From contig NZ_WKJN01000004.1 of assembly GCF_009674495.1 (NCBI RefSeq), positions 62,001-126,000 on the forward strand: a stretch of DNA of 64,000 nt. The letters are read 5' to 3'. Position numbers and translations under genes: made by a program. The notes below the pieces were generated by a model. That model was not told where the DNA came from. It saw only the letters and a list, made by a program, of their open reading frames with translations, and searched no databases. This DNA comes from Duganella alba. GTDB taxonomy: Bacteria > Pseudomonadota > Gammaproteobacteria > Burkholderiales > Burkholderiaceae_D. Below are positions 24,517 through 33,159 of this stretch, piece after piece (position 1 is the first letter of the stretch; each line of letters starts with the position of its first letter).

Positions 24517-25201
24517 ACTCCTCTCCGCGCTTGGTGCCTCGGCCAACGCCATCTTCGCCATGCTGCCTGAAATGTGGGAAGCCCTCGGCCAGACGCTGGT
24601 CATGCTCGGCATCGGCCTGTCCGCCGCGATCCTGATCGGCGGGCCGCTTGGCATCGTGCTGTTCCTGGTCGCCGACGGCCAATCCCTGCAAAACCGCCCT
24701 GCCGCGCTGGTACTCGGCTGGCTGGTGAACACCGTCCGGTCATTCCCCTTCATCATCCTGTTGGTGGCGCTGGTGCCGTTCACGCGCGCGATCGCCGGCA
24801 CCTCCATCGGCCCGCTGGCCGCCGCCGTGCCGCTGTCGTTCGCCGCCATCCCCTACTTCGCCCGTCTGGTGGAGCAGAACCTGCGCGAAGTCCCGCGCGG
24901 CGTCATCGAAGCCGCCCACGCCATGGGCGCGTCGGAACTGCAAATCATCCTGCGCGTGCTCCTGGTGGAAGCCCGCTCCGGCCTGGTGCTGGCGCTGACC
25001 GTGCTGTCGATCAGCTTCCTGTCCTACTCCGCCGTGGCCGGCGTGGTGGGCGGCGGCGGCATCGGCGACCTCGCCATCCGCTACGGCTACTACCGCTTCG
25101 AAACCGACATCATGGTCGCCACCGTCGCCATCCTGATCCTCATGGTGCAGGTGATCCAGTTCGCCGGCAACCGCATCGCCAAAAAAATAGATAAACGCTA
25201 A
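24509..25201 (+). CDS. MetI-like ABC transporter permease
   Basis: Protein of 230 residues with about five membrane helices and the MetI EAA loop (VPRGVIEAAHAMGASELQIILRVLLVEARSGLVL). Other MetI-like signs are NTVRSFPFIILLVALVPFTRAIAGTSIG, the GGGGIGDLAIRYGYYRF segment and a basic C-terminus (RIAKKIDKR). It forms the channel for the MetNIQ-like importer. Confidence 0.9.
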   Translation: MSELLSALGASANAIFAMLPEMWEALGQTLVMLGIGLSAAILIGGPLGIVLFLVADGQSLQNRPAALVLGWLVNTVRSFPFIILLVALVPFTRAIAGTSIGPLAAAVPLSFAAIPYFARLVEQNLREVPRGVIEAAHAMGASELQIILRVLLVEARSGLVLALTVLSISFLSYSAVAGVVGGGGIGDLAIRYGYYRFETDIMVATVAILILMVQVIQFAGNRIAKKIDKR

Positions 25202-25210
25202 AGGAAGTAC

Positions 25211-26023
25211 ATGAACACTCGCCGCAACCTGCTGCTGGCCGCCGTCGCCGCCGCAATCAGCCTCTCCGCCTACGCCAAAGACCAGAAGGAAATCGTCATC
25301 GGCACCAGCTCCGGCCCCTACGCGGACCAGATCAAATTCGGCATCAAGCCGATCCTGGAAAAACAGGGCTACAAAGTCAAGCTGGTGGAATTCAACGACT
25401 ACGTCCAGCCCAATTACGCGCTGGCCGAAGGCTCGCTGGACGCCAACGTCTTCCAGCACAGCATCTACCTGACCAAGTTCTCGACCGACCATAAGCTGGC
25501 CTTGTCCGAACTGATCAAGATCCCGACCGCGCCGATCGCCCTCTACAGCCAGAAACACAAGACGCTGAACGACGTCAAGGAAGGCACCACCATCGCCCTG
25601 CCGAACGACCCGACCAACCAGGCGCGCGCACTGGTGCTGCTGGATCAACTGGGCTGGATCAAGCTGCGCGAAAAAACCGATCCGCTGAAGGCATCGGAAA
25701 AAGACGTCGCCACCAACATCAAGAAAATCAAGCTGCTGCCGCTGGAAGCCGCACAGCTGCCGCGTTCATTGCAGGACGCCGACTACGCCTTCGTCAACGG
25801 TAACTACGCGCTGGCCTCCGGCCTGAAGCTGAAGGATGCGCTGATCACCGAAAAAATCTCGCCGTCCTACGCCAACCTGGTAGCCGTGCGCACCGCCGAC
25901 AAGGACAAGCAGTTCGCCAAGGATATCGTCGCGGCCTACCGCTCGCGCGAATTCCTCGCCGTGACCAACAAGTACTTCGCCGACTACGCCAAGACCGACT
26001 ATCAGCTCGCGCTGGAAAAGTAA
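25211..26023 (+). CDS. MetQ-like (NLPA family) substrate-binding protein without lipobox
   Basis: Protein of 270 residues. The signal peptide RRNLLLAAVAAAISLSAYA has no Cys after it, so unlike most MetQ proteins it should be a soluble periplasmic protein, not a lipoprotein. The mature part has the NLPA fold: IVIGTSSGPYADQIKF, VEFNDYVQPNYALAEGSLDANVFQH, IALPNDPTNQARALVLL and DYAFVNGNYALASGL. It should bind a methionine-like or other organosulfur ligand. AAGGAAG lies before ATG 25211. Confidence 0.9.
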   Translation: MNTRRNLLLAAVAAAISLSAYAKDQKEIVIGTSSGPYADQIKFGIKPILEKQGYKVKLVEFNDYVQPNYALAEGSLDANVFQHSIYLTKFSTDHKLALSELIKIPTAPIALYSQKHKTLNDVKEGTTIALPNDPTNQARALVLLDQLGWIKLREKTDPLKASEKDVATNIKKIKLLPLEAAQLPRSLQDADYAFVNGNYALASGLKLKDALITEKISPSYANLVAVRTADKDKQFAKDIVAAYRSREFLAVTNKYFADYAKTDYQLALEK

Positions 26024-27372
26024 TGCCGAAACTTATACGCTTCAACGCCTTTCAGATGAACACGGTGAGCCACCAGTCGCCGGGACTGTGGACGCACCCG
26101 CGCGACAACAGCCACCGCTACAAAGAACCGGACCACTGGACCGAACTGGCGCAACTGCTGGAACGTGGCCGCTTCGACGCCATCTTCCTGGCCGACGTAC
26201 TGGGCGTCTACGACGTTTTCGAGGGCAGCGCCGACGCGGCCATCCGCCACGGCGTGCAGGTGCCGCTGAACGATCCGCTGGCGCTGGTGCCGCTGATGGC
26301 GCAGGCCACCAGACACCTCGGCTTCGGCGTGACGTGCGCGTTGACGTATGAGCATCCCTACATCTTCGCCCGCCGCATCTCGACGCTGGACCACCTGACG
26401 CGCGGCCGCATCGGCTGGAACATCGTCACCGGCTACCTCGACAGCGCGGCGCGCAACCTCGGGCTGAACCAGCAACTGAGCCACGACGAACGCTACGACC
26501 TCGCCGACGAATACATGGAAGTGGTCTACAAGTTGTGGGAGCAAAGCTGGGAAGATGGCGCAGTGGTCAACGACAAGGAACGCGGCGTCTACGCCGATCC
26601 GTCGCGCATCCATCCGATCAACCATGAAGGCAAGTACTACAAGGTGCCCGGTTTTCATCTGTGCGAGCCATCGCCGCAACGCACGCCGCTACTGTACCAG
26701 GCAGGCACCTCGCCGCGCGGCACGGCGTTCGCGGCGCAGCACGCGGAATGCACCTTCGTCAGCGGACCAAGCAAAAAAGTGGTGAAGAAGTATGCGGATG
26801 ACCTGCGTGCCGCCGTGCGCGCAGCCGGCCGCGATGGCGACGACCTCAAAATCTACGCCCAGGCGCTGATCATCACCGCGCCGACGGAAGCCGAAGCGCG
26901 CGCCAAGCACGAAGAATACAAGCGCCACATCGACATCGAAGCCGCACTGGCGCTGCTGTCCGGCTGGACCGGCGTCGACTTCAGCAAGTTCCCGCTGGAC
27001 GCGACCATCGAATACATCGACTCCGACGCCGGCCATTCGGCGCTGGCCTCCTTCAGCCAGGCCGACCCGGACCGCCGCTGGACCGTGCGTGAGGCGGCGC
27101 AGTTCATCGGCCTTGGCGGACGCGGACCGGTGCTGGTCGGCGATCCGTCGCAGATCGCCAGCCAGCTTGAAGCCTGGCAGGACGACACCGGCATCGACGG
27201 TTTCAATCTCGCCTTCGCCGTGGCCCACGAAAGCATGCGCGACGTGGTGGATCTGGTCGTGCCGGAACTTCAGCGGCGCGGCCGCTATCGCCAGGAGTAT
27301 GACGCCGGCACCCTACGCGAGAAGCTGTTTCAACGCTCCCAGCGTCCGCGCGTCCATTCCCATTCGTTGTGA
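26023..27372 (+). CDS. FMNH2-dependent monooxygenase, NtaA/SnaA/DszA family
   Basis: Protein of 449 residues in the bacterial luciferase-like superfamily, of the usual NtaA/DszA length (about 450). Recognisable segments are LWTHPRDNSHRYKEPDHWTEL, FLADVLGVYDVF, HLTRGRIGWNIVTGYLDSAARNLG, a KYYKVPGFHLCEPSPQRTPLLYQAGTS-type flavin site, and the C-terminal DLVVPELQRRGRYRQEYD. The family oxygenates C-N or C-S bonds (nitrilotriacetate, dibenzothiophene sulfone, pristinamycin). In this sulfur context a sulfone/sulfonate-type substrate is likely. The stop of the MetQ-like gene overlaps the ATG. Confidence 0.92.
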   Translation: MPKLIRFNAFQMNTVSHQSPGLWTHPRDNSHRYKEPDHWTELAQLLERGRFDAIFLADVLGVYDVFEGSADAAIRHGVQVPLNDPLALVPLMAQATRHLGFGVTCALTYEHPYIFARRISTLDHLTRGRIGWNIVTGYLDSAARNLGLNQQLSHDERYDLADEYMEVVYKLWEQSWEDGAVVNDKERGVYADPSRIHPINHEGKYYKVPGFHLCEPSPQRTPLLYQAGTSPRGTAFAAQHAECTFVSGPSKKVVKKYADDLRAAVRAAGRDGDDLKIYAQALIITAPTEAEARAKHEEYKRHIDIEAALALLSGWTGVDFSKFPLDATIEYIDSDAGHSALASFSQADPDRRWTVREAAQFIGLGGRGPVLVGDPSQIASQLEAWQDDTGIDGFNLAFAVAHESMRDVVDLVVPELQRRGRYRQEYDAGTLREKLFQRSQRPRVHSHSL

Positions 27373-27698
27373 TGCCAGGCCCAGTGGCCGGGCACCCAGT
27401 AATGTGAAGGGCTGGGCGCGACCGTGATCTGCTCGACGATCAGCGCAGGCATAGGACGCGCCGGTCCTTGATACCAATAGCCCCGCTGCCATTGCCACCC
27501 ATGGTCGCGCCACGCCCAGTGTCCCTGGACCCAGGCATAGCCGGAGGCCGGCGATGGCGGTATCACTTCCTGGATCGGCGCCGGTGCATAGCGCACGGTG
27601 GCTGGATGGTCGTGGACCACCACGCGTTCCTTGACGACGGTGGTGCAGCCGCTTAAGGCGATGGCGATAGCCGCCGCGATGATTATTTTCTTTGTCAT
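27330..27698 (-). CDS. YXWGXW-repeat lipoprotein
   Basis: Protein of 122 residues with a lipobox (AIALSGC, lipid Cys about 19), so it is an outer- or inner-membrane lipoprotein. Two copies of the Trp-rich repeat follow: YAWVQGHWAWRDHGWQWQ and HYWVPGHWAWHHNEWEWT, each ending R-G-Y/R-W. The function of this family is unknown. GAGG precedes ATG 27698. Its last 43 bases run antisense inside the end of the NtaA/DszA-like gene, which is unusual. Confidence 0.85.
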   Translation of the reverse strand: MTKKIIIAAAIAIALSGCTTVVKERVVVHDHPATVRYAPAPIQEVIPPSPASGYAWVQGHWAWRDHGWQWQRGYWYQGPARPMPALIVEQITVAPSPSHYWVPGHWAWHHNEWEWTRGRWER

Positions 27699-27742
27699 GT
27701 TCAGAGTCCTCGGTGTTGATGCGGCGATTGCCGCGCCAGCAC

Positions 27743-28684
27743 CTATAACGCCTGAGTCGACGAATCCGATGTATAAAGCAGGTTTCCGGCGTAAGTAAAT
27801 GTAATTTTGCGCCAGAGCGCGATCGACACCGCCACGGTCATCGCGCCGGTGATCACGTCGACGACGTAATGGCCGCCGAACTTCGGCGTCGCCAGGATCA
27901 TGCTGATGTTCACCAGCAGCACCGGCCATGCGAGCCGGGTACGCCAGAACGCGCAGGTGAACAGGACCGCCAGCACCGTGTGATAGGAAGGGATCGAGAT
28001 CAGTCCTTGCAGGGCCGTCGGGTCGACGGTGCGCAATGCGCCGGAGCGCAGCGGTTCAAAGTCGCTCAGTCCCGACATGTCCACCGCCAATTGCGAAGCG
28101 TAGTATTTGCCGGCGCCGGCGGCCGGATAAAGCCAGCTGCTGATGTGGGTGATGATCATGCTGACGACCATGCCGCCGCAAAAGTCGGACAGCTGCTTGA
28201 AGCGCCGCGTCAGCGACAGGTAGATCACCATCAACGGAAACTGCACGATAAAACTCTTGTAGCCGTACTTCAGCCACAGGTCCGCCCATGGATGCTGCTG
28301 TATCCAGCGGCAGTAGGCCACCCAGTCGAATCCCAGTGCGATATCCCAGCGCGACAACGTCGCATCCACCAGCGGCGCATCGGTGGTGACCAGAAAATAG
28401 CCAAGCGCCGCCGAAAAATTACTGAAGACGATGAGCGCGACGTAGGTCAGCAGCATGCTGCGCACGCGGGCGCTACGCCAGCATCGAGGGAATACCAGCG
28501 GCGTCAGAAACGACAGCACCACCGCGAGAAGGATCGCCGCCCGCTCACCGTCGCGCAAAGCCCAATGTGCGTGATAGCCCCAGGCCAGCATGAGGATCAG
28601 ATAAATGGCGGATACCAGGGACAGCGCCCTCAGGCCACGATAGTCCGGCGCTGGCAGCATCATACGTGCGACATTCCCCTGCAT
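27743..28684 (-). CDS. PAP2-superfamily membrane phosphatase / phosphotransferase
   Basis: Protein of 313 residues with about six membrane helices. The PAP2 active-site motifs appear as PSYHTVLAVLFTCAFWR (with catalytic His) and GGHYVVDVITGA, the form found in PAP2_3/Aur1-type inositolphosphotransferase-like proteins. It should act on a lipid phosphate at the membrane. Spacing to the lipoprotein gene is 44 bases on the same strand, so they may be co-transcribed. Confidence 0.82.
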   Translation of the reverse strand: MQGNVARMMLPAPDYRGLRALSLVSAIYLILMLAWGYHAHWALRDGERAAILLAVVLSFLTPLVFPRCWRSARVRSMLLTYVALIVFSNFSAALGYFLVTTDAPLVDATLSRWDIALGFDWVAYCRWIQQHPWADLWLKYGYKSFIVQFPLMVIYLSLTRRFKQLSDFCGGMVVSMIITHISSWLYPAAGAGKYYASQLAVDMSGLSDFEPLRSGALRTVDPTALQGLISIPSYHTVLAVLFTCAFWRTRLAWPVLLVNISMILATPKFGGHYVVDVITGAMTVAVSIALWRKITFTYAGNLLYTSDSSTQAL

Positions 28685-28727
28685 GGTAAATTTACAATAC
28701 CGGATTGTATGACAAATTCCTCTCTAT

Positions 28728-29390
28728 ATGGATAATCCCGCCGAACCGTTGTTGCGCGTCCGCGCGTCTGTCGATGCCGCCGAATGGGAGCGCATGCACG
28801 CCGCCGTGATTGCCATGTCCTGCGCCAGACTGGAAGTGCTGCATCGACGCAGGGTCAGTCGCATACTGAAGTATCTGCCAAAGCCGCATCCCGGGATGCA
28901 GAAGATTATCTATGGGCTTGGCGCAACAGGATTGATCGTGTCGGCCTTGATGGCGGCAGCCGGCGGCATCCCCTATCGTGGCTACCGGCTGGAACTGCTG
29001 TTTGCTGTGTTCTTTATAGCCACCATGGTGCTGACCTACTATCTTCCAGCAATCGAAGCGGCGCAGAACAGGCGCCGACCGGCGTTTCACTACCGGATCG
29101 CCAGAGGCACGGCCAACCGCGTCCTCAAAACAGCGAAAAAAGCGCTGCCGTTCGATGCGGAATACCGGTTTTTCGAAGATAAAGTCGCCTACACGTGCAT
29201 CACCGGCGACAAGGCCAGGCTGCGATGGACGCTCGGGCTGAAAGGCGTGCAGCTGCAAGGCGACGGCTTTACGCTGCTCTATAAGAAGCACACATCGCAG
29301 GAGCCGTACGGCATCCTGCTGCACGCCGCGCCGGAAGTCGAAGCGCAACTCGAAAGACTGGGCGTGCAGCCGATGGCGGCGATGGATTAG
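28728..29390 (+). CDS. Membrane protein of unknown function, possibly YcxB-like
   Basis: Protein of 220 residues with a cytoplasmic N-terminal part, two membrane helices (IYGLGATGLIVSALMAAAGG and LLFAVFFIATMVLTYYL) and a C-terminal beta-rich domain (RFFEDKVAYTCITGDKARLRW...GFTLLYKK). The arrangement of two helices followed by a PH-like beta domain resembles YcxB-like proteins. That match is weak. It is divergent from the PAP2 gene, and its stop overlaps that of the convergent acetyltransferase. Confidence 0.6.
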   Translation: MDNPAEPLLRVRASVDAAEWERMHAAVIAMSCARLEVLHRRRVSRILKYLPKPHPGMQKIIYGLGATGLIVSALMAAAGGIPYRGYRLELLFAVFFIATMVLTYYLPAIEAAQNRRRPAFHYRIARGTANRVLKTAKKALPFDAEYRFFEDKVAYTCITGDKARLRWTLGLKGVQLQGDGFTLLYKKHTSQEPYGILLHAAPEVEAQLERLGVQPMAAMD

Positions 29391-30310
29391 TCGTTGCGCA
29401 TCTGCGCCTGCGAGACGTTGCTGCCCGGCGGGACGCTCTGCGTCAGCCACACATTGCCGCCGATGGTGGAGCCGGCGCCAATGGTGATGCGGCCCAAAAT
29501 CGTCGCGCCGGCGTAGATCACCACGTCGTCTTCCACGATCGGATGGCGCGGCACGCCTTTGATCAACACGCCCTGCTCGTCCGCCGGGAAGCGCTTGGCG
29601 CCCAGCGTAACATGCTGGTACAAGCGCACGCGCTGGCCGATGATGGCGGTTTCGCCGATCACCACGCCGGTGCCGTGGTCGATGAAGAAACTGGCGCCGA
29701 TCTGCGCGCCCGGATGGATGTCGATCCCGGTCAGCGAATGGCCGATGTCGGAAATCAGCCGCGCCAGGAACGGCGAGCCAAGGCGATGCAGGCTGTGCGC
29801 CAGGCGGTAATACAGAATCGCGATGGTGCCCGGATAGCACAGCATGATCTCGGCCACCGACGTCGCCGCAGGATCGCCGGAAAACGCCGCCTGCACGTCG
29901 GATACCAGCAGGCCGCGCACTTGCGGCAGCTCCGCCGCGAACTGGCGCGTGATGTCGTGCGCCTGCCTGGTCAGCGCGTCTTCGTCTGGAATCGCGTCCT
30001 CGGACGAAAACTGCAAACCGCGCCGCACCTGCTCGGCCAGGCGGTTCAAGGTGGTGGTCAGGGTATCGCCGACGAAGAAGTCGATGCTCTCGTCAGTGAG
30101 GTTGGGACGGCCGTAATGCGTGGGGAACAGCGCCGCCTGCAGGCCGTTGACGATGATGGTCAGCGCCTCGCGCGACGGCAGTTCGCGCACGCGGCCATGG
30201 TGACGGATGTTGTGCGTGGCCTCGCGCGACACACGCAGTTGCTCGATCACGCTGGCCAGGTTCCAGTGCGAAGGCTTGACGGAAGTGCCGTCAAAAGTAT
30301 CTCTAGTCAT
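29387..30310 (-). CDS. cysE: Serine O-acetyltransferase (EpsC/CysE family)
   Basis: Protein of 307 residues. An N-terminal helical domain is followed by the left-handed beta-helix of hexapeptide repeats: LTGIDIHPGAQIGASFFIDHGTGVVIGETAIIGQ, HPIVEDDVVIYAGATILG and GSTIGGNVWLTQSVPPGS. The catalytic His of DIHPGA and HGTG is present. It transfers acetyl from acetyl-CoA to serine to give O-acetylserine for cysteine synthesis, which fits sulfide/sulfite supply by the upstream sulfur genes. It is longer than E. coli CysE (273). The gene symbol is by family only. Confidence 0.88.
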   Translation of the reverse strand: MTRDTFDGTSVKPSHWNLASVIEQLRVSREATHNIRHHGRVRELPSREALTIIVNGLQAALFPTHYGRPNLTDESIDFFVGDTLTTTLNRLAEQVRRGLQFSSEDAIPDEDALTRQAHDITRQFAAELPQVRGLLVSDVQAAFSGDPAATSVAEIMLCYPGTIAILYYRLAHSLHRLGSPFLARLISDIGHSLTGIDIHPGAQIGASFFIDHGTGVVIGETAIIGQRVRLYQHVTLGAKRFPADEQGVLIKGVPRHPIVEDDVVIYAGATILGRITIGAGSTIGGNVWLTQSVPPGSNVSQAQMRND

Positions 30311-30459
30311 ATTGTCTCGAATTCGAAAAGCATGGGCGTAGTCACCCACCGTGCAGCATAACCACCCTGTTCGCGCAGGCAAACGAATGATTTCAGCCTT
30401 TCTTATGCGGCATGCGCATATCGCGTAAAATGCCGGGTCCAACGAACAATACGCTATTC

Positions 30460-31644
30460 ATGAATATTTTGCTGACGCTGCTGCTGGCCGGCCTGACGAT
30501 GGTCGGTCCGCTCGCCATCGATACCTATCTGCCGTCCTTCCCCGCCATTACCGTGGCCTTTGACGCCAGCCCGCTGCTGGTGCAGCAGACGCTGTCGATG
30601 TTCCTGTTCTGTTTCGCGTTCATGATGCTCTTTTACGGCACGCTGTCCGATTCGTTCGGCCGTCGTCCGGTGATCGTGGTGTCGCTGGTGCTGTATATCG
30701 CGGCGTCGGTGGTGGCGGCGATGGCGCCGTCGATCGGCGTGCTGCTGGCCTGCCGCGTGGTGCAGGGCCTGGCGGCCGGCGCCGGTTCGGTGGTGGGCCG
30801 CGCGATTGTGCTGGACCGCTTCGACGGCATCCAGGCGCAGAAAATCCTGTCGCACATCATGATGGTGTTCGGCCTGGCGCCCGCGATCGCGCCGGTGCTG
30901 GGCGGCTGGCTGCAGGTGAGCTTCGGCTGGCGCTCGATCTTCTGGTTCCTCAGCGCCTTCGGCGTCATCATGCTGGTGGCGGTGCTGCGCGCGCTGCCGG
31001 AAAGCCTGGCCGTCAAGGATCGTCATCCGTTCCACCTGGGCGTGATCGCCAAAAACTACTGGAAGGTGCTGTGCCATCAGCACTTCCTGCTGCTGGCGGT
31101 GGCCGTCGGCATGTGCTTTGCGGGCGTGGCGCTGTACATCGGTTCGGCCGCCTACTTCGTGATGCACATTCTGCACCTGCCGGAAACCGCGTTTGCGTGG
31201 ATGTTCGTGCCGCTGATTAGCGGCATGGTGGTCGGCTCGGCCTTGTCGGGAAAATTCGCACACCGCTACTCGCGCAAGGCGCAGGTGTGGCTGGGCTTTG
31301 CGATCATGATAGTCGCCGGCGTAATCAACGTCGGCTACAACCTGTTCTTCGTGGCGGCGGTGCCGTGGGCGGTGATGCCGCTGTTTATCTATTCCTTCGG
31401 CCTGGCGCTGGCCATGACGCCGCTGTCGATGATCGCGCTGGAGTACTTCCCGAACAACAGCGGCCTGGCGTCGTCGATGCAGTCGTTTATCCAGATGCTG
31501 CTGTTTGCGCTGGTGTCCGGGCTGGTGGCGCCGCTGCTGTTCGATAGCGCGCTGAATCTGGCCTGGGGCGTGCTCGCCAGCCTGGTGCTCAGCGTGATCG
31601 CGTGGCTGCTGGCGCAGACCGGCACGCCGGTCACGCACGACTGA
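30460..31644 (+). CDS. Bcr/CflA-type multidrug efflux MFS transporter
   Basis: Protein of 394 residues with 12 membrane segments. The Bcr/CflA signatures are GPLAIDTYLPSFPAI at the start, the MFS motif A loop YGTLSDSFGRRPVIVVSL, RVVQGLAAGAGSVVGRAIVLDRF, and LAPAIAPVLGGWLQVSFGWR. It should export small drugs or metabolites by proton antiport. ATG 30460 is preferred: TAAAAT at 30426-30431 looks like the -10 element and overlaps the upstream ATG at 30430. Confidence 0.9.
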   Translation: MNILLTLLLAGLTMVGPLAIDTYLPSFPAITVAFDASPLLVQQTLSMFLFCFAFMMLFYGTLSDSFGRRPVIVVSLVLYIAASVVAAMAPSIGVLLACRVVQGLAAGAGSVVGRAIVLDRFDGIQAQKILSHIMMVFGLAPAIAPVLGGWLQVSFGWRSIFWFLSAFGVIMLVAVLRALPESLAVKDRHPFHLGVIAKNYWKVLCHQHFLLLAVAVGMCFAGVALYIGSAAYFVMHILHLPETAFAWMFVPLISGMVVGSALSGKFAHRYSRKAQVWLGFAIMIVAGVINVGYNLFFVAAVPWAVMPLFIYSFGLALAMTPLSMIALEYFPNNSGLASSMQSFIQMLLFALVSGLVAPLLFDSALNLAWGVLASLVLSVIAWLLAQTGTPVTHD

Positions 31645-31896
31645 TCAGGGCCAGGGCGCGGGATTCAGGTCGATATACTGCGCCCCGCCCTGCTCCGGTT
31701 CACGCTCGGATGATGAACCACCGGGCGCCTGGGCGGGATTGCGCAGACCCAGTATCTCCTTGCGGGATTCAACAAAGTCCGCGCTCGACAGCGGATTGTC
31801 CTTGTCCGGCCAGTTCTCCACGGCCCAGGCCTGCAATTGCTCGAAACGCTGCCACAATTCGCTGATAAAGCGGCGACGCTCATCTTCGTTATCCAT
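31645..31896 (-). CDS. Small conserved hypothetical protein, 83 aa
   Basis: Strongly supported start: AAGGAGG four bases before ATG 31896. Charged, soluble, with a Trp-rich helix (ISELWQRFEQLQAWAVENWP) and a Pro/Gly-rich acidic tail. No domain recognised. Its stop directly abuts that of the convergent efflux gene. Confidence 0.65.
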   Translation of the reverse strand: MDNEDERRRFISELWQRFEQLQAWAVENWPDKDNPLSSADFVESRKEILGLRNPAQAPGGSSSEREPEQGGAQYIDLNPAPWP

Positions 31897-31981
31897 ACGC
31901 CCTCCTTGGCTGATCCTGTCCATGCCGACAGTATGCACCCGGCGTGGCCAGGGGTCGGTACGCAAGATAACTCACTAGCAT

Positions 31982-32000
31982 GTAAAATGATGCATTCATC
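31982..32000 (+). promoter_or_regulatory. Promoter region of nsrR with NsrR-like half-site
   Basis: GTAAAAT (31982-31988) looks like a -10 element. The next bases hold GATGCATT (31989-31996), which matches the half-site of the NsrR operator described for proteobacteria (GATGCATTT). The second half is poor. Autoregulation by NsrR is plausible. Confidence 0.35.
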
Positions 32001-32021
32001 TGCCTTAAGCCAGAACCACGA

Positions 32022-32483
32022 ATGCGCCTTACCTCTTTTACCGATTATTCACTGCGCACGCTGCTCTATCTGGCGGCCAATCGGGATCGCCTGGTTACCA
32101 TCCAGGATATCGCCGATCTGCATGTGATTTCAAAAAACCACCTGATGAAGGTGGTCTACCAACTGGGCCTGTCCGGCCTGGTGGAGACGGTACGCGGCCG
32201 CAATGGCGGGCTGCGTCTTGGAAAGGAGCCGAAGGACATCAACATCGGCGCACTGGTACGCTCCACCGAGACCGATTTCTTCATGGCCGAATGCTTCGAC
32301 CGCGCCACCGACACCTGTCCGCTGACGCCCGACTGCAAGCTGAAACACACGCTGAACGACGCCACCCAGGCCTTCCTCAACGTCCTCGATCAGCAAACGC
32401 TGGCCGACATGCTGCCGGGCGACCCGGTGCACTCGCAGAGCAAGCCGGTGCGGATCATCCGCAACTCAGTCAAATCGCACTAG
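32022..32483 (+). CDS. nsrR: Nitric-oxide-sensitive Rrf2-family repressor NsrR
   Basis: Protein of 153 residues with the Rrf2 winged helix (MRLTSFTDYSLRTLLYLA, SKNHLMKVVYQLG, VRGRNGGLRLGK) and the three cysteines that ligate the [Fe-S] cluster in NsrR: C91, C99 and C105. Length and motif match NsrR rather than IscR (whose cysteines are C92, C98, C104 with different surroundings). It senses NO and represses NO-detoxifying genes such as hmp, none of which is in this window. Its stop overlaps that of the convergent GntR gene. Confidence 0.9.
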   Translation: MRLTSFTDYSLRTLLYLAANRDRLVTIQDIADLHVISKNHLMKVVYQLGLSGLVETVRGRNGGLRLGKEPKDINIGALVRSTETDFFMAECFDRATDTCPLTPDCKLKHTLNDATQAFLNVLDQQTLADMLPGDPVHSQSKPVRIIRNSVKSH

Positions 32484-33142
32484 GCGGCATCCTGCCGCAG
32501 CTGCGGCAGTGACGCCATTAAATCCGAGAAGCGCTGGCCCTGGATCATCACGTGCTCGCGCAGCAGATGCGCCGCGCGCTCGCCGTCGCCGTCCAGGATG
32601 GCCTGCACCACGCCGTCATGCTCGTGGTAGGAATTGGCCAGCCGGTTGCGCACGCGCAGTTGCAGGCGGCGGTAGGGACGCAGGCGGCGGTACAGCGCGC
32701 GCGTCTGCTCGATCAAAAACTGATTGTGGCTGCCGGCGTAAATCGCCTCGTGGAAGATCTCGTTCTTGTAGTAATACTCGTCCGGCTCCTGCGCATCGAG
32801 CGCGGCCTGGCAGGCCTGGTGCGCGGCCAGCAGCGATTTCTGTTCGTCGGGCGTCATCCGCCGCGCGGCCAGGCGGCCGCAGACCGCCTCCAGTTCCGAC
32901 ATCACCTCGAACATCTCCACCAGCTGCTGCGGCCCCAGTTCGGCAACGATGGCGCCACGGCGCGGCCGTATCACCACCAAGCCCATGGAAGACAGCTGAA
33001 TCAAGGTCTCACGGATCGGCGTGCGCGACACGCCAAAGCGCGTCGCCAGCTCGGTTTCATCGAGATGCTGGCCGGGTTTGAGCTCGCCCACGGCAATCAT
33101 TTCTTCGATTTGCTCGCGGAGAGTAGCGGAATGAGTTGTCAT
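32480..33142 (-). CDS. GntR-family regulator with FCD domain, likely regulator of malonate genes
   Basis: About 220 residues. N-terminal GntR winged helix (LREQIEEMIAVGELKPGQHLDETELATRFGVSRTPIRETLIQLSSMGLVVIRPRRGAIV) and C-terminal FCD helical ligand domain with metal-binding residues (NEIFHEAIYAGSHN, SYHEHDGVVQAILDGD). It is divergent from the TRAP-mdc operon, as are MdcY/MatR regulators of malonate use, so it probably represses that operon and is relieved by malonate or malonyl-CoA. Start uncertain: GGGAGG lies only one base before ATG 33142; ATG 33151 is the in-frame alternative. Confidence 0.85.
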   Translation of the reverse strand: MTTHSATLREQIEEMIAVGELKPGQHLDETELATRFGVSRTPIRETLIQLSSMGLVVIRPRRGAIVAELGPQQLVEMFEVMSELEAVCGRLAARRMTPDEQKSLLAAHQACQAALDAQEPDEYYYKNEIFHEAIYAGSHNQFLIEQTRALYRRLRPYRRLQLRVRNRLANSYHEHDGVVQAILDGDGERAAHLLREHVMIQGQRFSDLMASLPQLRQDAA

Positions 33143-33159
33143 GCCTCCCATTATATCGC

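Noticed and set aside
33142..33151. Firm choice of GntR start codon
   Set aside because: ATG 33142 has a ribosome site too near, ATG 33151 has none; the sequence does not decide.
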